DNA of 64,000 nucleotides, from the NCBI GenBank assembly GCA_948473115.1, contig CAOKWI010000009.1, positions 22,200 to 86,199 on the forward strand, written 5' to 3'. The notes under the pieces are model-generated. The model ran no database searches and was not told where the DNA came from. It saw nothing but the letters and a program-made list of their open reading frames with translations. The stretch comes from an uncultured Lachnospiraceae bacterium (GTDB lineage: Bacteria; Bacillota; Clostridia; Lachnospirales; Lachnospiraceae). This document shows, one piece after another, positions 12,616 through 21,259 of this stretch; within the stretch, counting starts at the first letter, position 1; each line of letters begins with the position of its first letter. The position numbers were made by a program, and so were the translations under genes.

Positions 12616-13068
12616 CTACTCCACATGCAGCCGGTAAACCCTGGAAAGTTCGCCGTGCATATCGCCCATGGTCTGATAAAATTCACAGCCGTATTTCTCA
12701 TACAGTCCGGTGTGGTTTGTGGAGATATAGATATCATGTACCCCTTCGGCTCTGGCAAGCCTTTCGACTTCCAAAAATAATTTCCCCATGTGGCGGTGCC
12801 CCCTGTATTCCGGAAAAGTATATACAAACCCGATCCAGGGGGTCAGGTCGGTGGGCTGGATATCATCTTTTTCCGCGTAAGTACAGAAGGAAACCAGTTC
12901 ATTCCCTTTGATGAGCAGCAGTACCTTAGAGTTTTCGCCCAGGGTACTTTTGAAAGTGTTCCCGCTTAGCAGCTGGTATAGGAATTGTCCGGCGCCCCAG
13001 TCGCTTTTCCTGATCTGATCCAGCCAATATTCCTGTCGGTCACAGCTGAAATATTCTATTACCTGCAT
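12616..13068 (-). CDS. GNAT family N-acetyltransferase
   Basis: LTPWIGFVYTFPEYRGHRHMGKLFLEVERLARAEGVHDIYISTNHTGLYEKYGCEF. Confidence 0.88.
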   Translation of the reverse strand: MQVIEYFSCDRQEYWLDQIRKSDWGAGQFLYQLLSGNTFKSTLGENSKVLLLIKGNELVSFCTYAEKDDIQPTDLTPWIGFVYTFPEYRGHRHMGKLFLEVERLARAEGVHDIYISTNHTGLYEKYGCEFYQTMGDMHGELSRVYRLHVE

Positions 13069-13525
13069 TGGTCGTTCCTCCTTGTTTTTGGTTGCAAGCC
13101 CGGAGCAGTCCATCGCGAGTAGAATCCGTGTTGTCCGGCCAGTCCCAGTTTGATTGTTCCATTCGTTTTAGTACTGCCGGTTTGAATACTTTTTGTAGGC
13201 GGAAGTTTTCTACATACTTTCTTGCAATCACAATTTCAATATATCTGTGGGAATGTCTGGGAATGCCTATGACGAAAATGTTTTCGTGCCTCATTCCGCC
13301 ATAAACTAAATTGATAAATACCTTTGCGCCTGGACGGAATTGTTTTGTCCCGTACTTTAACTCGTGGTTTTCCCCGTGTTCATGTTCTCCAACGATATTG
13401 CCGACAAGGCACCAACGCCATTCCTGTTCGGCGGAAATTTCTTCACTCACTTGCTCCATGCCCTTGCCCGCCCATTCAAATTGATCAGGAACTGTGCACA
13501 GTTCCTTGGTATCATTATAAGCCAT
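13040..13525 (-). CDS. Hypothetical protein
   Basis: Intact 161-aa ORF (EWRWCLVGNIVGEHEHGENHELKYGTKQFRPGAKVFINLVYGG...); possibly like proteins of toxin/immunity loci. Confidence 0.55.
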   Translation of the reverse strand: MAYNDTKELCTVPDQFEWAGKGMEQVSEEISAEQEWRWCLVGNIVGEHEHGENHELKYGTKQFRPGAKVFINLVYGGMRHENIFVIGIPRHSHRYIEIVIARKYVENFRLQKVFKPAVLKRMEQSNWDWPDNTDSTRDGLLRACNQKQGGTTNAGNRIFQL

Positions 13526-13665
13526 TTACAGTAGGAATACAATTTTGACTTTAACCGTTTTTTCTACAGAATCTGCGTTGAAAAAAGTACTGTTTCATGA
13601 TACTATTTTAAAAATACAGACTAAAAACAGGGATTATTTGATCATGTCAAATCGGAGGGCGAATC

Positions 13666-14922
13666 ATGGATCAGATATTTGTAACAGAGTTGACAATACA
13701 AAAGGTCAGGCACTTAGAGAATATTACCATCCCCTTGTCGAAGGAGCATATAAAGCATCTGATTCTGACAGGAAAAAACGGAAGCGGTAAAACAAGTGTC
13801 GTGGAAGCGATGGCGGAATATTTACAAAATGCTTTTACAAATGAGTTTTTTGAAGCAAATAAAAAAAACTTGAGTAATGCAATAGAAAATAAAAATAATG
13901 CTGTCAAAAATGGAGCTGATGAAGCAGAAATTCTAAAATGGAATCATGATGTCTATGCTCTTGAAAATATAGTAATGCGAAATAGAAAAGGCTTAGATTT
14001 ATATCTTAATCATGATATGAGCAGTATTGTGTGGTTAAAAGAAAAGTATCACTATATTCTGGCTTATTATAGCGCAGATAGGGTATTTCAAACAATGCAG
14101 CCTCAGCATGTGGAAAAAGTGGAATTGAGAGATGATTACAAGCTGGAGGAATTTCCCCGAAATGAGTTTGTAAAATATCTATTAGACCTGAAAATGACAG
14201 AGGCATTAGCAAGAAATAATAACAAAACGGAAAAAGCGGACGAAATAGCAAAATGGTTCGAGAAGCTGGAAGAACTTCTGAAAAAAGTGTTTGAGGATGA
14301 ATCGGTGAAGATATTATTTGATGAGGATACGTTCCGGTTTCAGATCTCACAGCAGGGAAAAGAACTTTTTGATTTTAATACACTGTCCAGGGGGTATCAG
14401 GCAGTGTTGGATATCGTTCTGGACATTATTATGCGGATGGTGAGTCAGACAAAGCGTTCATTTGACTTTTTGCTTCCGGGGATTGTGTTGATAGATGAAA
14501 TAGACGCGCATCTCCACCTGGAACTACAGAAAAATATTATGCCTTTATTGACTACAATTTTTCCTAATATACAGTTTATTGTGACTTCGCACTCGCCTTT
14601 TGTTTTGAACAGTCTGGAGAATACGGTGATTTATGATCTGGAAAATAATGTATTAGTAGAAAGTGGATTGAATAATGTACCTTATGACGGTATTGTAGAA
14701 GGGTATTTCAGGGCAGACAAAATGTCTGATGCATTGAAGGAAAAGTTTGAGCGATATAAAAACCTTGTCAGCAAAGAAAAGCTTACAGATGATGAGATGG
14801 GTGAAATTGCAGAATTAGAATTGTATTTAGATGAAATACCAGACTATCTCGCATGGGATATTACAACCGAGTATCAAAGGATGAAACTGGAATTTATGAA
14901 TCGGGAGGACATAGATGGTTAA
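13666..14922 (+). CDS. AAA ATPase, Septu PtuA-like
   Basis: LTGKNGSGKTSVVEAMAEYL; LPGIVLIDEIDAHLHLELQKNIMPLLTTIFPNIQFIVTSHSPFVLNS; overlaps downstream HNH gene (ATGGTTAA). Confidence 0.85.
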   Translation: MDQIFVTELTIQKVRHLENITIPLSKEHIKHLILTGKNGSGKTSVVEAMAEYLQNAFTNEFFEANKKNLSNAIENKNNAVKNGADEAEILKWNHDVYALENIVMRNRKGLDLYLNHDMSSIVWLKEKYHYILAYYSADRVFQTMQPQHVEKVELRDDYKLEEFPRNEFVKYLLDLKMTEALARNNNKTEKADEIAKWFEKLEELLKKVFEDESVKILFDEDTFRFQISQQGKELFDFNTLSRGYQAVLDIVLDIIMRMVSQTKRSFDFLLPGIVLIDEIDAHLHLELQKNIMPLLTTIFPNIQFIVTSHSPFVLNSLENTVIYDLENNVLVESGLNNVPYDGIVEGYFRADKMSDALKEKFERYKNLVSKEKLTDDEMGEIAELELYLDEIPDYLAWDITTEYQRMKLEFMNREDIDG

Positions 14923-15583
14923 AATAGAACGCTCTTTCCCAGCGCCTGAATCATTGGCAGAAGAAGCACGGAAGGTAAATGGAAGATATGATAAACAAGA
15001 TGTGATAGAGCAGCTAAAAGAAGACTTTCATAATAAATGTTATATATGTGAGTTGAAGGATTTACAGGATCCGAACGTAGAGCATCTATTTCCGCATAAA
15101 AACGGGAAATATCCAGAGAGGAAGTTTGATTGGGAAAATCTTTTCTGGTCATGTGGGCACTGTAATGGAATAAAGAATAACAGCAAGTACGATGAGGGGA
15201 TATTAGACTGTTGTAAGAGTGATCCCGAAAAAAGTATTTGTTTTCGGCTAAGAAATAGTGATGTAGTAATAGCTGTGTCTGATCCGGAGGATGATATACT
15301 TAGAAGGACAGCTTCTTTGATAACGGAAACGTTTTCACTGAAAAATACGGGTATGAGAATATATACCAGCGATGAAAGGGTAAAACAGCTTCAAAAGGAG
15401 ATGAATCTGCTGTATAAGCAGCTTGAAAAGATTCATAATGGTTCTGGTTCAAAAGTAACCATGAGAATGATCCGAAGCATGTTAAGACGGGAATCTGCGT
15501 TTGCTGCATTTAAAAGATGCTATGTGCGTGATCATGCCATGGAATATCCGGAACTACAGCAATATGTATCATTAGATGCATAA
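14915..15583 (+). CDS. HNH endonuclease, Septu PtuB-like
   Basis: CYICELKDLQDPNVEHLFPHKNGKYPERKFDWENLFWSCGHCNGIKNN. Confidence 0.85.
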   Translation: MVKIERSFPAPESLAEEARKVNGRYDKQDVIEQLKEDFHNKCYICELKDLQDPNVEHLFPHKNGKYPERKFDWENLFWSCGHCNGIKNNSKYDEGILDCCKSDPEKSICFRLRNSDVVIAVSDPEDDILRRTASLITETFSLKNTGMRIYTSDERVKQLQKEMNLLYKQLEKIHNGSGSKVTMRMIRSMLRRESAFAAFKRCYVRDHAMEYPELQQYVSLDA

Positions 15584-15592
15584 TGTACTGGA

Positions 15593-15618
15593 GGGAAACG
15601 CCTTTATCAGCGTTTCCC
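15593..15618. repeat. GGGAAACGC palindrome, copy 1
   Basis: GGGAAACGC-CTTTATCA-GCGTTTCCC; same arms recur near 38.3 and 39.35 kb. Confidence 0.75.
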
Positions 15619-15679
15619 TAACTCAATGCCTGCTTTTCCAGGAATATTCTTTGTCCACCCTCCTGTTGGACGCTTATTT

Positions 15680-16573
15680 CTATTTTTCGATAAATCGATG
15701 GAATACTTCCCCGATATCTCCATCTATGCATATGGATCTGTCTTTAACTTCCCTCGGACATCCCGCATTCCCATAATTGATGCAGGCATACACCGCCTTC
15801 GGGTTCTCAGCCGTCATCCGCCAGAAGGGGTATTTGATGATCCCGGGGGTGTTATTTCCAACGCCCAATTCCAGAAATAAGATTTTCTGTCCCTTATGGA
15901 GACGTATAAAAGCCTGATACCTGTCTGCGGCTTTATGCCAGCCGCTGTCTTCAACAAAAGTACTGTCCGCCCGCAGGTTCATTGACATGGGCGCGCCGCA
16001 TACGGGACAATGCGGGATTAACTCGGATGGGATACGCATATTTTCCTGTTCGGCGACCATTTTTCTGATCACGGTTTCATTGTCGTAAGTTTTGTCATGG
16101 CAGGGCTTCGAGCATTGCCATAAGCCATAATCGCCCTGTGTGTAAAATAACCTTTGTTTATCGAAACCTGCTTTCTGGAAACAGTGGTCTACATTGGTGG
16201 TCAGCACAAAATAGTCCTTATCCTGTACCAGCCTGAATAAATCGTCGTAAACACTTTTCGGAGCATTTTGATATCGGTTAATAAAAATGTAACGGCTCCA
16301 GTACGCCCAGTATTCCTCCAATGTCTCAAATGGATAGAAGCCGGCTGAATACATATCCCGAAAGCCATATTTTTCTATAAAATCCGGAAAATTATCTGTA
16401 AAGCGTTTTCCGGAATAAATGAATCCGGCAGAAGCAGACAGGCCTGCCCCTGCCCCGATCACAATAGTGTCGGCGCTTTCCATTTCCCGTTTCAATTTCT
16501 CGACGGATCGCCCTGTCTCTGTATCATGGCAATTACTGCCGGCTGATTTCGCAGCTGCTGTCTTTGTGTACAT
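15680..16573 (-). CDS. Sir2 family NAD-dependent protein (SirTM-like)
   Basis: IVIGAGAGLSASAGFIYSGKRFTDNFPDFIEKYGFRDMYSAGFYPFETLEEYWAYWSR; TTNVDHCFQKAGF; CPVCGAPM. Confidence 0.82.
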   Translation of the reverse strand: MYTKTAAAKSAGSNCHDTETGRSVEKLKREMESADTIVIGAGAGLSASAGFIYSGKRFTDNFPDFIEKYGFRDMYSAGFYPFETLEEYWAYWSRYIFINRYQNAPKSVYDDLFRLVQDKDYFVLTTNVDHCFQKAGFDKQRLFYTQGDYGLWQCSKPCHDKTYDNETVIRKMVAEQENMRIPSELIPHCPVCGAPMSMNLRADSTFVEDSGWHKAADRYQAFIRLHKGQKILFLELGVGNNTPGIIKYPFWRMTAENPKAVYACINYGNAGCPREVKDRSICIDGDIGEVFHRFIEK

Positions 16574-16671
16574 TGAAAACTACCTCCATGGGGCATATTT
16601 TCTGTTAGAAGTCCCCCTGCCTGCATAGGGCAGAGGGAATCAATATTTGACTGAGGGTCTTTGGGACCGGC

Positions 16672-17301
16672 TTATTCTGCCACGACAGAAACTCTCTGCT
16701 GGATATGGTTTCCGTTGAATGCTTCATCGACCATGGCAATCGCATAGTCGGCATAGCTGATTACGCTTTCTCCCCTGGAGTTCAGAATCAGTTCCTCGCC
16801 GCCTAAGATGTATTTTCCGGTTCTTGCCCCGTCTGCCTGGAAATCTCCGGCAGGGCTGACATAGGTCCATTTGACATCGGTTCTGGTGCGGAGCTCATCA
16901 AGCGCCTTCCCCATGTGAGAGGCAAGGGGCTTGAAAATATCCGGGAAGTCTGCCCCGTCCATGACCTGTACGGTATGCTCCGGATTCACATACAGAGTGC
17001 CTGCGCCGCCAACGACAAGAAGCCTTGTTTCCCTGCCGCTTACAAGGTCGCAGAGATGTTTCAGGGAGGTGCCATGCTGCGGCAGGGTCTCCGGCGTCCA
17101 CGCTCCGAAAGCGTCGATCACGACATCAAAGCCCTCCAGATCGGCAGTGTTCAGATCAAACAGGTCCTTCTGAATGACGTTTGCTGCCGCCGACCGGTTC
17201 TCACCGTGCACGACAGCGGTAACGTCTGCCCCTCTTGCAATAGCTTCCTCAACAATCAGTTTTCCCTCTTTGCCATTTGCACAAATAACTGCAATTTTCA
17301 T
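16672..17301 (-). CDS. NAD(P)-dependent oxidoreductase (NAD(P)H-binding, SDR/NmrA-like)
   Basis: MKIAVICANGKEGKLIVEEAIARGADVTAVVHGENR. Confidence 0.88.
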   Translation of the reverse strand: MKIAVICANGKEGKLIVEEAIARGADVTAVVHGENRSAAANVIQKDLFDLNTADLEGFDVVIDAFGAWTPETLPQHGTSLKHLCDLVSGRETRLLVVGGAGTLYVNPEHTVQVMDGADFPDIFKPLASHMGKALDELRTRTDVKWTYVSPAGDFQADGARTGKYILGGEELILNSRGESVISYADYAIAMVDEAFNGNHIQQRVSVVAE

Positions 17302-17453
17302 TATTTGTCCTCCTAAATTTGGTTTTCTTTTTGCGGCTTGTTTTTTCCCGCCTGTAAGATTATACTATAGCCGTAAAGAAGAAACGTAAAGTAAGCACTT
17401 TATTGTGCCATAGTAACCAAAAGGAAACTAATGTGAAGAAATGGGGGCTTTTT

Positions 17454-17774
17454 ATGGAAAAAAATTTACCAGCCTGCCCGGTGGAAACTACATTAATGCT
17501 GATCAGTGACCGCTGGAAAGTACTGATTATCCGTGACTTACTAGAAGGGACGAAGCGGTTCGGGGAATTAAAAAAATCCATCGGAAGTGTATCGCAAAAG
17601 GTGTTGACGGCGAATCTGCGTTCCATGGAGGAGAGCGGGCTGCTCACCCGGAAAGTATATCCGGAAGTACCGCCACGTGTAGAATACACCTTGACAGAAA
17701 CAGGATATAGCCTGAAACCGATTCTGGACGCGATGGTGGCGTGGGGGACGGAATACAAACAGAAACAAGGATGA
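17454..17774 (+). CDS. HxlR family transcriptional regulator
   Basis: CPVETTLMLISDRWKVLIIRDLLEGTKRFGELKKSIGSVSQKVLTANLRSMEESGLLTRKVYPEVPPRVEYTLTETG. Confidence 0.92.
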   Translation: MEKNLPACPVETTLMLISDRWKVLIIRDLLEGTKRFGELKKSIGSVSQKVLTANLRSMEESGLLTRKVYPEVPPRVEYTLTETGYSLKPILDAMVAWGTEYKQKQG

Positions 17775-17834
17775 TATTCCTGCCGGGTATAAGCTGCTGC
17801 GACGGCTGTAAGCCGAAACGGGAGGGAGGGTTTT

Positions 17835-18356
17835 ATGGGAACGGGAATTATGGTGTGCGGCTTGAATGGCGCCGGGAAGAGCACGTTGGGGAGAGCCCTC
17901 GCGGAGAAACTGCATTTTCATTTTATTGATAATGAAGATCTGTATTTTCCCAAGACAGATCCCAATAATATTTTTGCTGATCCACGCACCCGTAAGGAGG
18001 TGGAAGAACTTCTTTTTCATGAAATTAATGTTCATGAAAATTTCGTGTTTGCCTCTGTAAAGGGCGATTATGGGGAAATGATCTATCCTTGTTTTCGGTA
18101 TGCCGTATTGGTGGAGGTTCCGAAAAATATTCGGATGGAGCGGGTCAGGAATCGTTCTTTTCAAAGGTTTGGTGACAGAATGCTGTCCGGCGGGGATCTG
18201 TATGAACAGGAGGAACGTTTTTTCGCAATGGTTGAATCCAGGGCGGAGAATATGATTGAGGAGTGGGTAAGGGCGCTAAGCTGTCCAGTGATCAGGGTAG
18301 ATGGAACAAGGCCCATTGAAGACAATGTGAAGCTTATCACAGGGCAGATGCGGTAA
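17835..18356 (+). CDS. AAA/P-loop kinase-like protein
   Basis: GTGIMVCGLNGAGKSTLGRALAEKLHFHFIDNEDLYF. Confidence 0.75.
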   Translation: MGTGIMVCGLNGAGKSTLGRALAEKLHFHFIDNEDLYFPKTDPNNIFADPRTRKEVEELLFHEINVHENFVFASVKGDYGEMIYPCFRYAVLVEVPKNIRMERVRNRSFQRFGDRMLSGGDLYEQEERFFAMVESRAENMIEEWVRALSCPVIRVDGTRPIEDNVKLITGQMR

Positions 18357-18387
18357 AACAGGTTGATAAGTTGAGACCGGATATTTT

Positions 18388-18438
18388 ATCGAATATCAAT
18401 AAAAATATATTGACATTCGATTTCCTGCGTGTTATATT
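18388..18438 (+). promoter_or_regulatory. Near-consensus promoter overlapping a palindromic operator
   Basis: ATCGAATATCAATA (18388-18401) / TATTGACATTCGAT (18408-18421); TTGACA 18410-18415, 17 nt, TATATT 18433-18438. Confidence 0.65.
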
Positions 18439-18518
18439 GTCGGTACGAAGTCATAGGTAAAGTTTGGAAGTAAACTTCCATGCAATATTTGTACCGGAAA
18501 GCTGGAAAGGAAAGAAGA

Positions 18519-19826
18519 ATGATCAAATTTTTTAAGAGATTCCCTCTGATATCATCCATAATACTGTCGGCTGTCATCGGAATAGGTCTAACGCTTATAC
18601 AGGGGATGGATTCCATTGTAAAGGAGATGACGAGATACGGTTGGCAGAACGGGCTCGAGGAACTGGTCAGGAACATTAATGTGGGAGTGTTCATAGGCGG
18701 AGCATTCACGGTACTTCCGTTTACCTTTACGGCAACAGAGATTTTCCTGCTGGTAAAGGGGTGGAAGAACCAGGGGATTCATAAGAAGGGGATCCGCTTT
18801 GACCTGGTGGGCATTGTGCTTGGGATGTTTTACTGCCTTATCTATCTGAGTATTTTTGATGATGTTGTATTTGACAGCGATTGGACCGATCAGCTGGTAA
18901 ATTCTCAGACGCATACACCGATCAATGTCCAGTCTGTGGTTACGGTGGCGGTGATTGCGCTGGCGGCTGTGACCGGGTATATGGCGGTGAATCTGATCCC
19001 CCTTAAAAAAGTGCCTCCATTGGCGCTGGTATTGGGTATGGCGGCCATGTATCTTGGCGTCATTGAGTGTGTGATCTGTGGGATACAGGTTTTTCGGGGG
19101 CGGACCTATGATTTCTATCTGCTGCTGTATCCTTTTAACTGTGCGCTGCTGACAGCCAGGACTGTGGGACATAAGATGTGGGAATGGGACAGGATGATGG
19201 AGGAGGATGAGACCCGGAGAGAACAATATTCCGAAGGGAAAGGATTCATTCAAGGGTGTAACCGTTTTCTGGTAAGCTCCCGGCGCTGGCCGCTGGCAGC
19301 ATTCCTGTTGATGTGGCCCCTGCTGGGGGTTATGACCGGAATATTGCTTTTGTTTGGCCAGAGGCCGGATGCGGTGATCAGGGCGTTTACGGAGACAAGC
19401 GACTGGAATCTGTCCCAGAGAGTCGCGCCCCAAAATGTGCTCTATGACGAGCATTATCTCTGTACCGTGGCAGCAGGAGGCCATGAAAAAATTGTGAAAC
19501 CCCAGAGGCTGGGGGTGCGGCATGGGCATCAGGTCATTGTGAACAGGCAGCTCTGTGTGGCCAACGCCTTTGAACAGATCCTGGAAGAATGCACACCCCG
19601 CTTCCACAGAGCCCTGCGCGGCTTTTATGACACCTGCGGGTTTCCGGTGGCAAGGCTGATCCATTCCCAATATGCCGCCGATCTGATCTACTTGCTGATG
19701 AAGCCTCTGGAGTGGATCTTTCTGGCAGTGTTGTATCTGGCGGAGACAAATCCGGAAAACAGGATAGCCATTCAGTATACAGGAAAGAGTCTGGAGGATT
19801 TCCGGCAGGGAACTGTGTATCATTGA
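18519..19826 (+). CDS. Multi-pass membrane protein (DUF6688-like)
   Basis: Several hydrophobic segments followed by a soluble C-terminus (FGQRPDAVIRAFTETSDWNLSQRVAPQN...). Confidence 0.6.
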   Translation: MIKFFKRFPLISSIILSAVIGIGLTLIQGMDSIVKEMTRYGWQNGLEELVRNINVGVFIGGAFTVLPFTFTATEIFLLVKGWKNQGIHKKGIRFDLVGIVLGMFYCLIYLSIFDDVVFDSDWTDQLVNSQTHTPINVQSVVTVAVIALAAVTGYMAVNLIPLKKVPPLALVLGMAAMYLGVIECVICGIQVFRGRTYDFYLLLYPFNCALLTARTVGHKMWEWDRMMEEDETRREQYSEGKGFIQGCNRFLVSSRRWPLAAFLLMWPLLGVMTGILLLFGQRPDAVIRAFTETSDWNLSQRVAPQNVLYDEHYLCTVAAGGHEKIVKPQRLGVRHGHQVIVNRQLCVANAFEQILEECTPRFHRALRGFYDTCGFPVARLIHSQYAADLIYLLMKPLEWIFLAVLYLAETNPENRIAIQYTGKSLEDFRQGTVYH

Positions 19827-19853
19827 TTCCCGCAGGCGAGCATTGCTTGCTAT

Positions 19854-19916
19854 ACTGCATAACGCTGAACGTTGCCTAATGTAATCATGCGATTGAACCA
19901 GTCAGCGTTATGCAGT
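19854..19916. repeat. Perfect 15-bp inverted repeat with 33-nt loop
   Basis: ACTGCATAACGCTGA (19854-19868) / TCAGCGTTATGCAGT (19902-19916). Confidence 0.8.
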
Positions 19917-19956
19917 CTGGTTTCGCGGCAAGTGAAATCTTTAGCAGTATAAATAA

Positions 19957-20028
19957 ACATTGTTTATTGGACACATGTTGCCCATTGAGCAAACATTGCC
20001 CGTTGGGCAGACATTGTCTGTTGGACAA
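19957..20028. repeat. Four 18-bp direct repeats, each a dyad
   Basis: ACATTGTTTATTGGACAC/ATGTTGCCCATTGAGCAA/ACATTGCCCGTTGGGCAG/ACATTGTCTGTTGGACAA upstream of DUF2975. Confidence 0.8.
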
Positions 20029-20068
20029 TGGGGAAAACAGCCAGCCAGCAAGGAGGGATTTTGAGGAA

Positions 20069-20536
20069 ATGAAGCAAATGGAAACAGGCGTAAAGCAGGC
20101 TTGGATAAAGGGAACAAAATATCTCCTGGACTTTATGTTCTGCGGGGGGATCCTGGTGACGGTCTCCCTGCCCTGGAGCATTAAATGGGCGGGAAGCCAG
20201 CTGCCATATCTCATCCAACATTATGAGGAGTCGGTCATCATCTATTTTGTCCTTGGGATTGCGGCGGAGAAGCTGCTCTGGGAACTGCGAAAGATTTTTA
20301 GGACAGTGCTGGCGGGCAATTGCTTTGTCCGGGAGAATGTGACCAGCCTGCAGAAAATGGCAAATTGGAGTTTCTTTATCGCACTGATGTCAGTGGTCAG
20401 AAGTATTGTGTATATGACAATTGCCATGTGTGTGATCGTCTTTGTGTTCATGGTGGCCGGACTGTTCAGCAAGGTCTTAAGCTTTGTGTTTGACCAGGCG
20501 GTGGCGTACAAGGAAGAAACGGATTGGACAATATAG
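20069..20536 (+). CDS. DUF2975 domain-containing membrane protein
   Basis: Membrane helices; paired with downstream YozG-like XRE HTH gene; RBS AGGAGG at 20051 favours start at 20069. Confidence 0.75.
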   Translation: MKQMETGVKQAWIKGTKYLLDFMFCGGILVTVSLPWSIKWAGSQLPYLIQHYEESVIIYFVLGIAAEKLLWELRKIFRTVLAGNCFVRENVTSLQKMANWSFFIALMSVVRSIVYMTIAMCVIVFVFMVAGLFSKVLSFVFDQAVAYKEETDWTI

Positions 20537-20592
20537 GGGGGACTTAAAATGTTGACTGATATGTGTGCCAAGGCATATAAAGGGGTATTGTT

Positions 20593-20835
20593 ATGGGAAT
20601 CATTGTGAATCTGGATGTGATGATGGCGAAGCGCAAGAAAGGGCTGACAGAACTTGCGAATGAGGTGGATCTTACCCTTGCCAATCTCTCCATCCTGAAA
20701 AATAATAAGGCAAAAGCAATCCGTTTTACCACACTGGAGGCCGTATGTAAGGCTCTGAACTGTCAGCCCGGAGATATTCTGGAGTATGTGGAGGACGAGG
20801 AAGAACCAGAAGGGCAAGGAGAAGGTGGGGAATGA
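20593..20835 (+). CDS. XRE family HTH regulator (YozG-like)
   Basis: MAKRKKGLTELANEVDLTLANLSILKNNKAKAIRFTTLEAVCKALNCQPGDILEY. Confidence 0.9.
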   Translation: MGIIVNLDVMMAKRKKGLTELANEVDLTLANLSILKNNKAKAIRFTTLEAVCKALNCQPGDILEYVEDEEEPEGQGEGGE

Positions 20836-20839
20836 CAGT

Positions 20840-21184
20840 ATGGGAAAGCGTTTCAGATGGATCATGGTTCTATGCTGTCTGGCGTTGCTGTCTGCCTGCG
20901 GGGAACAACAGGAATTGGCGGATATGAAATCTCTCATTATCGATGATAAAAGGGCAATGATATGGGAAGAAAGGGTATATATTCCGTTTTGTGTGGTATC
21001 CAAAAGTGACTGTGGCGCATTGATCGGCTATGTGGATGGAGATACAGATGACAGGATCAGTGAATTTAAGGGGTTTCTGCCGGAAGAATGGGTGGTAGGC
21101 TGGATGCCCATGGATGGCGGTGCAATACTGATGAAAGAGGAAAATGTGGTTGACATTCCGGACGGGTTGGTTCAGGAATATTAG
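20840..21184 (+). CDS. Small lipoprotein
   Basis: MGKRFRWIMVLCCLALLSACGEQ signal/lipobox. Confidence 0.65.
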   Translation: MGKRFRWIMVLCCLALLSACGEQQELADMKSLIIDDKRAMIWEERVYIPFCVVSKSDCGALIGYVDGDTDDRISEFKGFLPEEWVVGWMPMDGGAILMKEENVVDIPDGLVQEY

Positions 21185-21259
21185 TGCGAAGAGAATTTGG
21201 GATTCCGTAAAGCAGAGTCACGGAAAATAGTGTGAATACAAAAAGAAAAGAAGAGGAGA

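Noticed and set aside
15593-15618. Classic intrinsic terminator for the HNH gene
   Set aside because: Strong stem but no T-run on either side; treated as a palindromic repeat, although terminator function is not excluded.
15680-16573. Thoeris ThsA
   Set aside because: No TIR-domain partner and no SLOG domain; features fit SirTM better.
19910-20068. N-terminal extension of DUF2975 (KHCLLDTCCPLSKHCPLGRHCLLD)
   Set aside because: A good AGGAGG at 20051 precedes ATG 20069, and the Cys-rich peptide is just the translation of the 18-bp dyad array.
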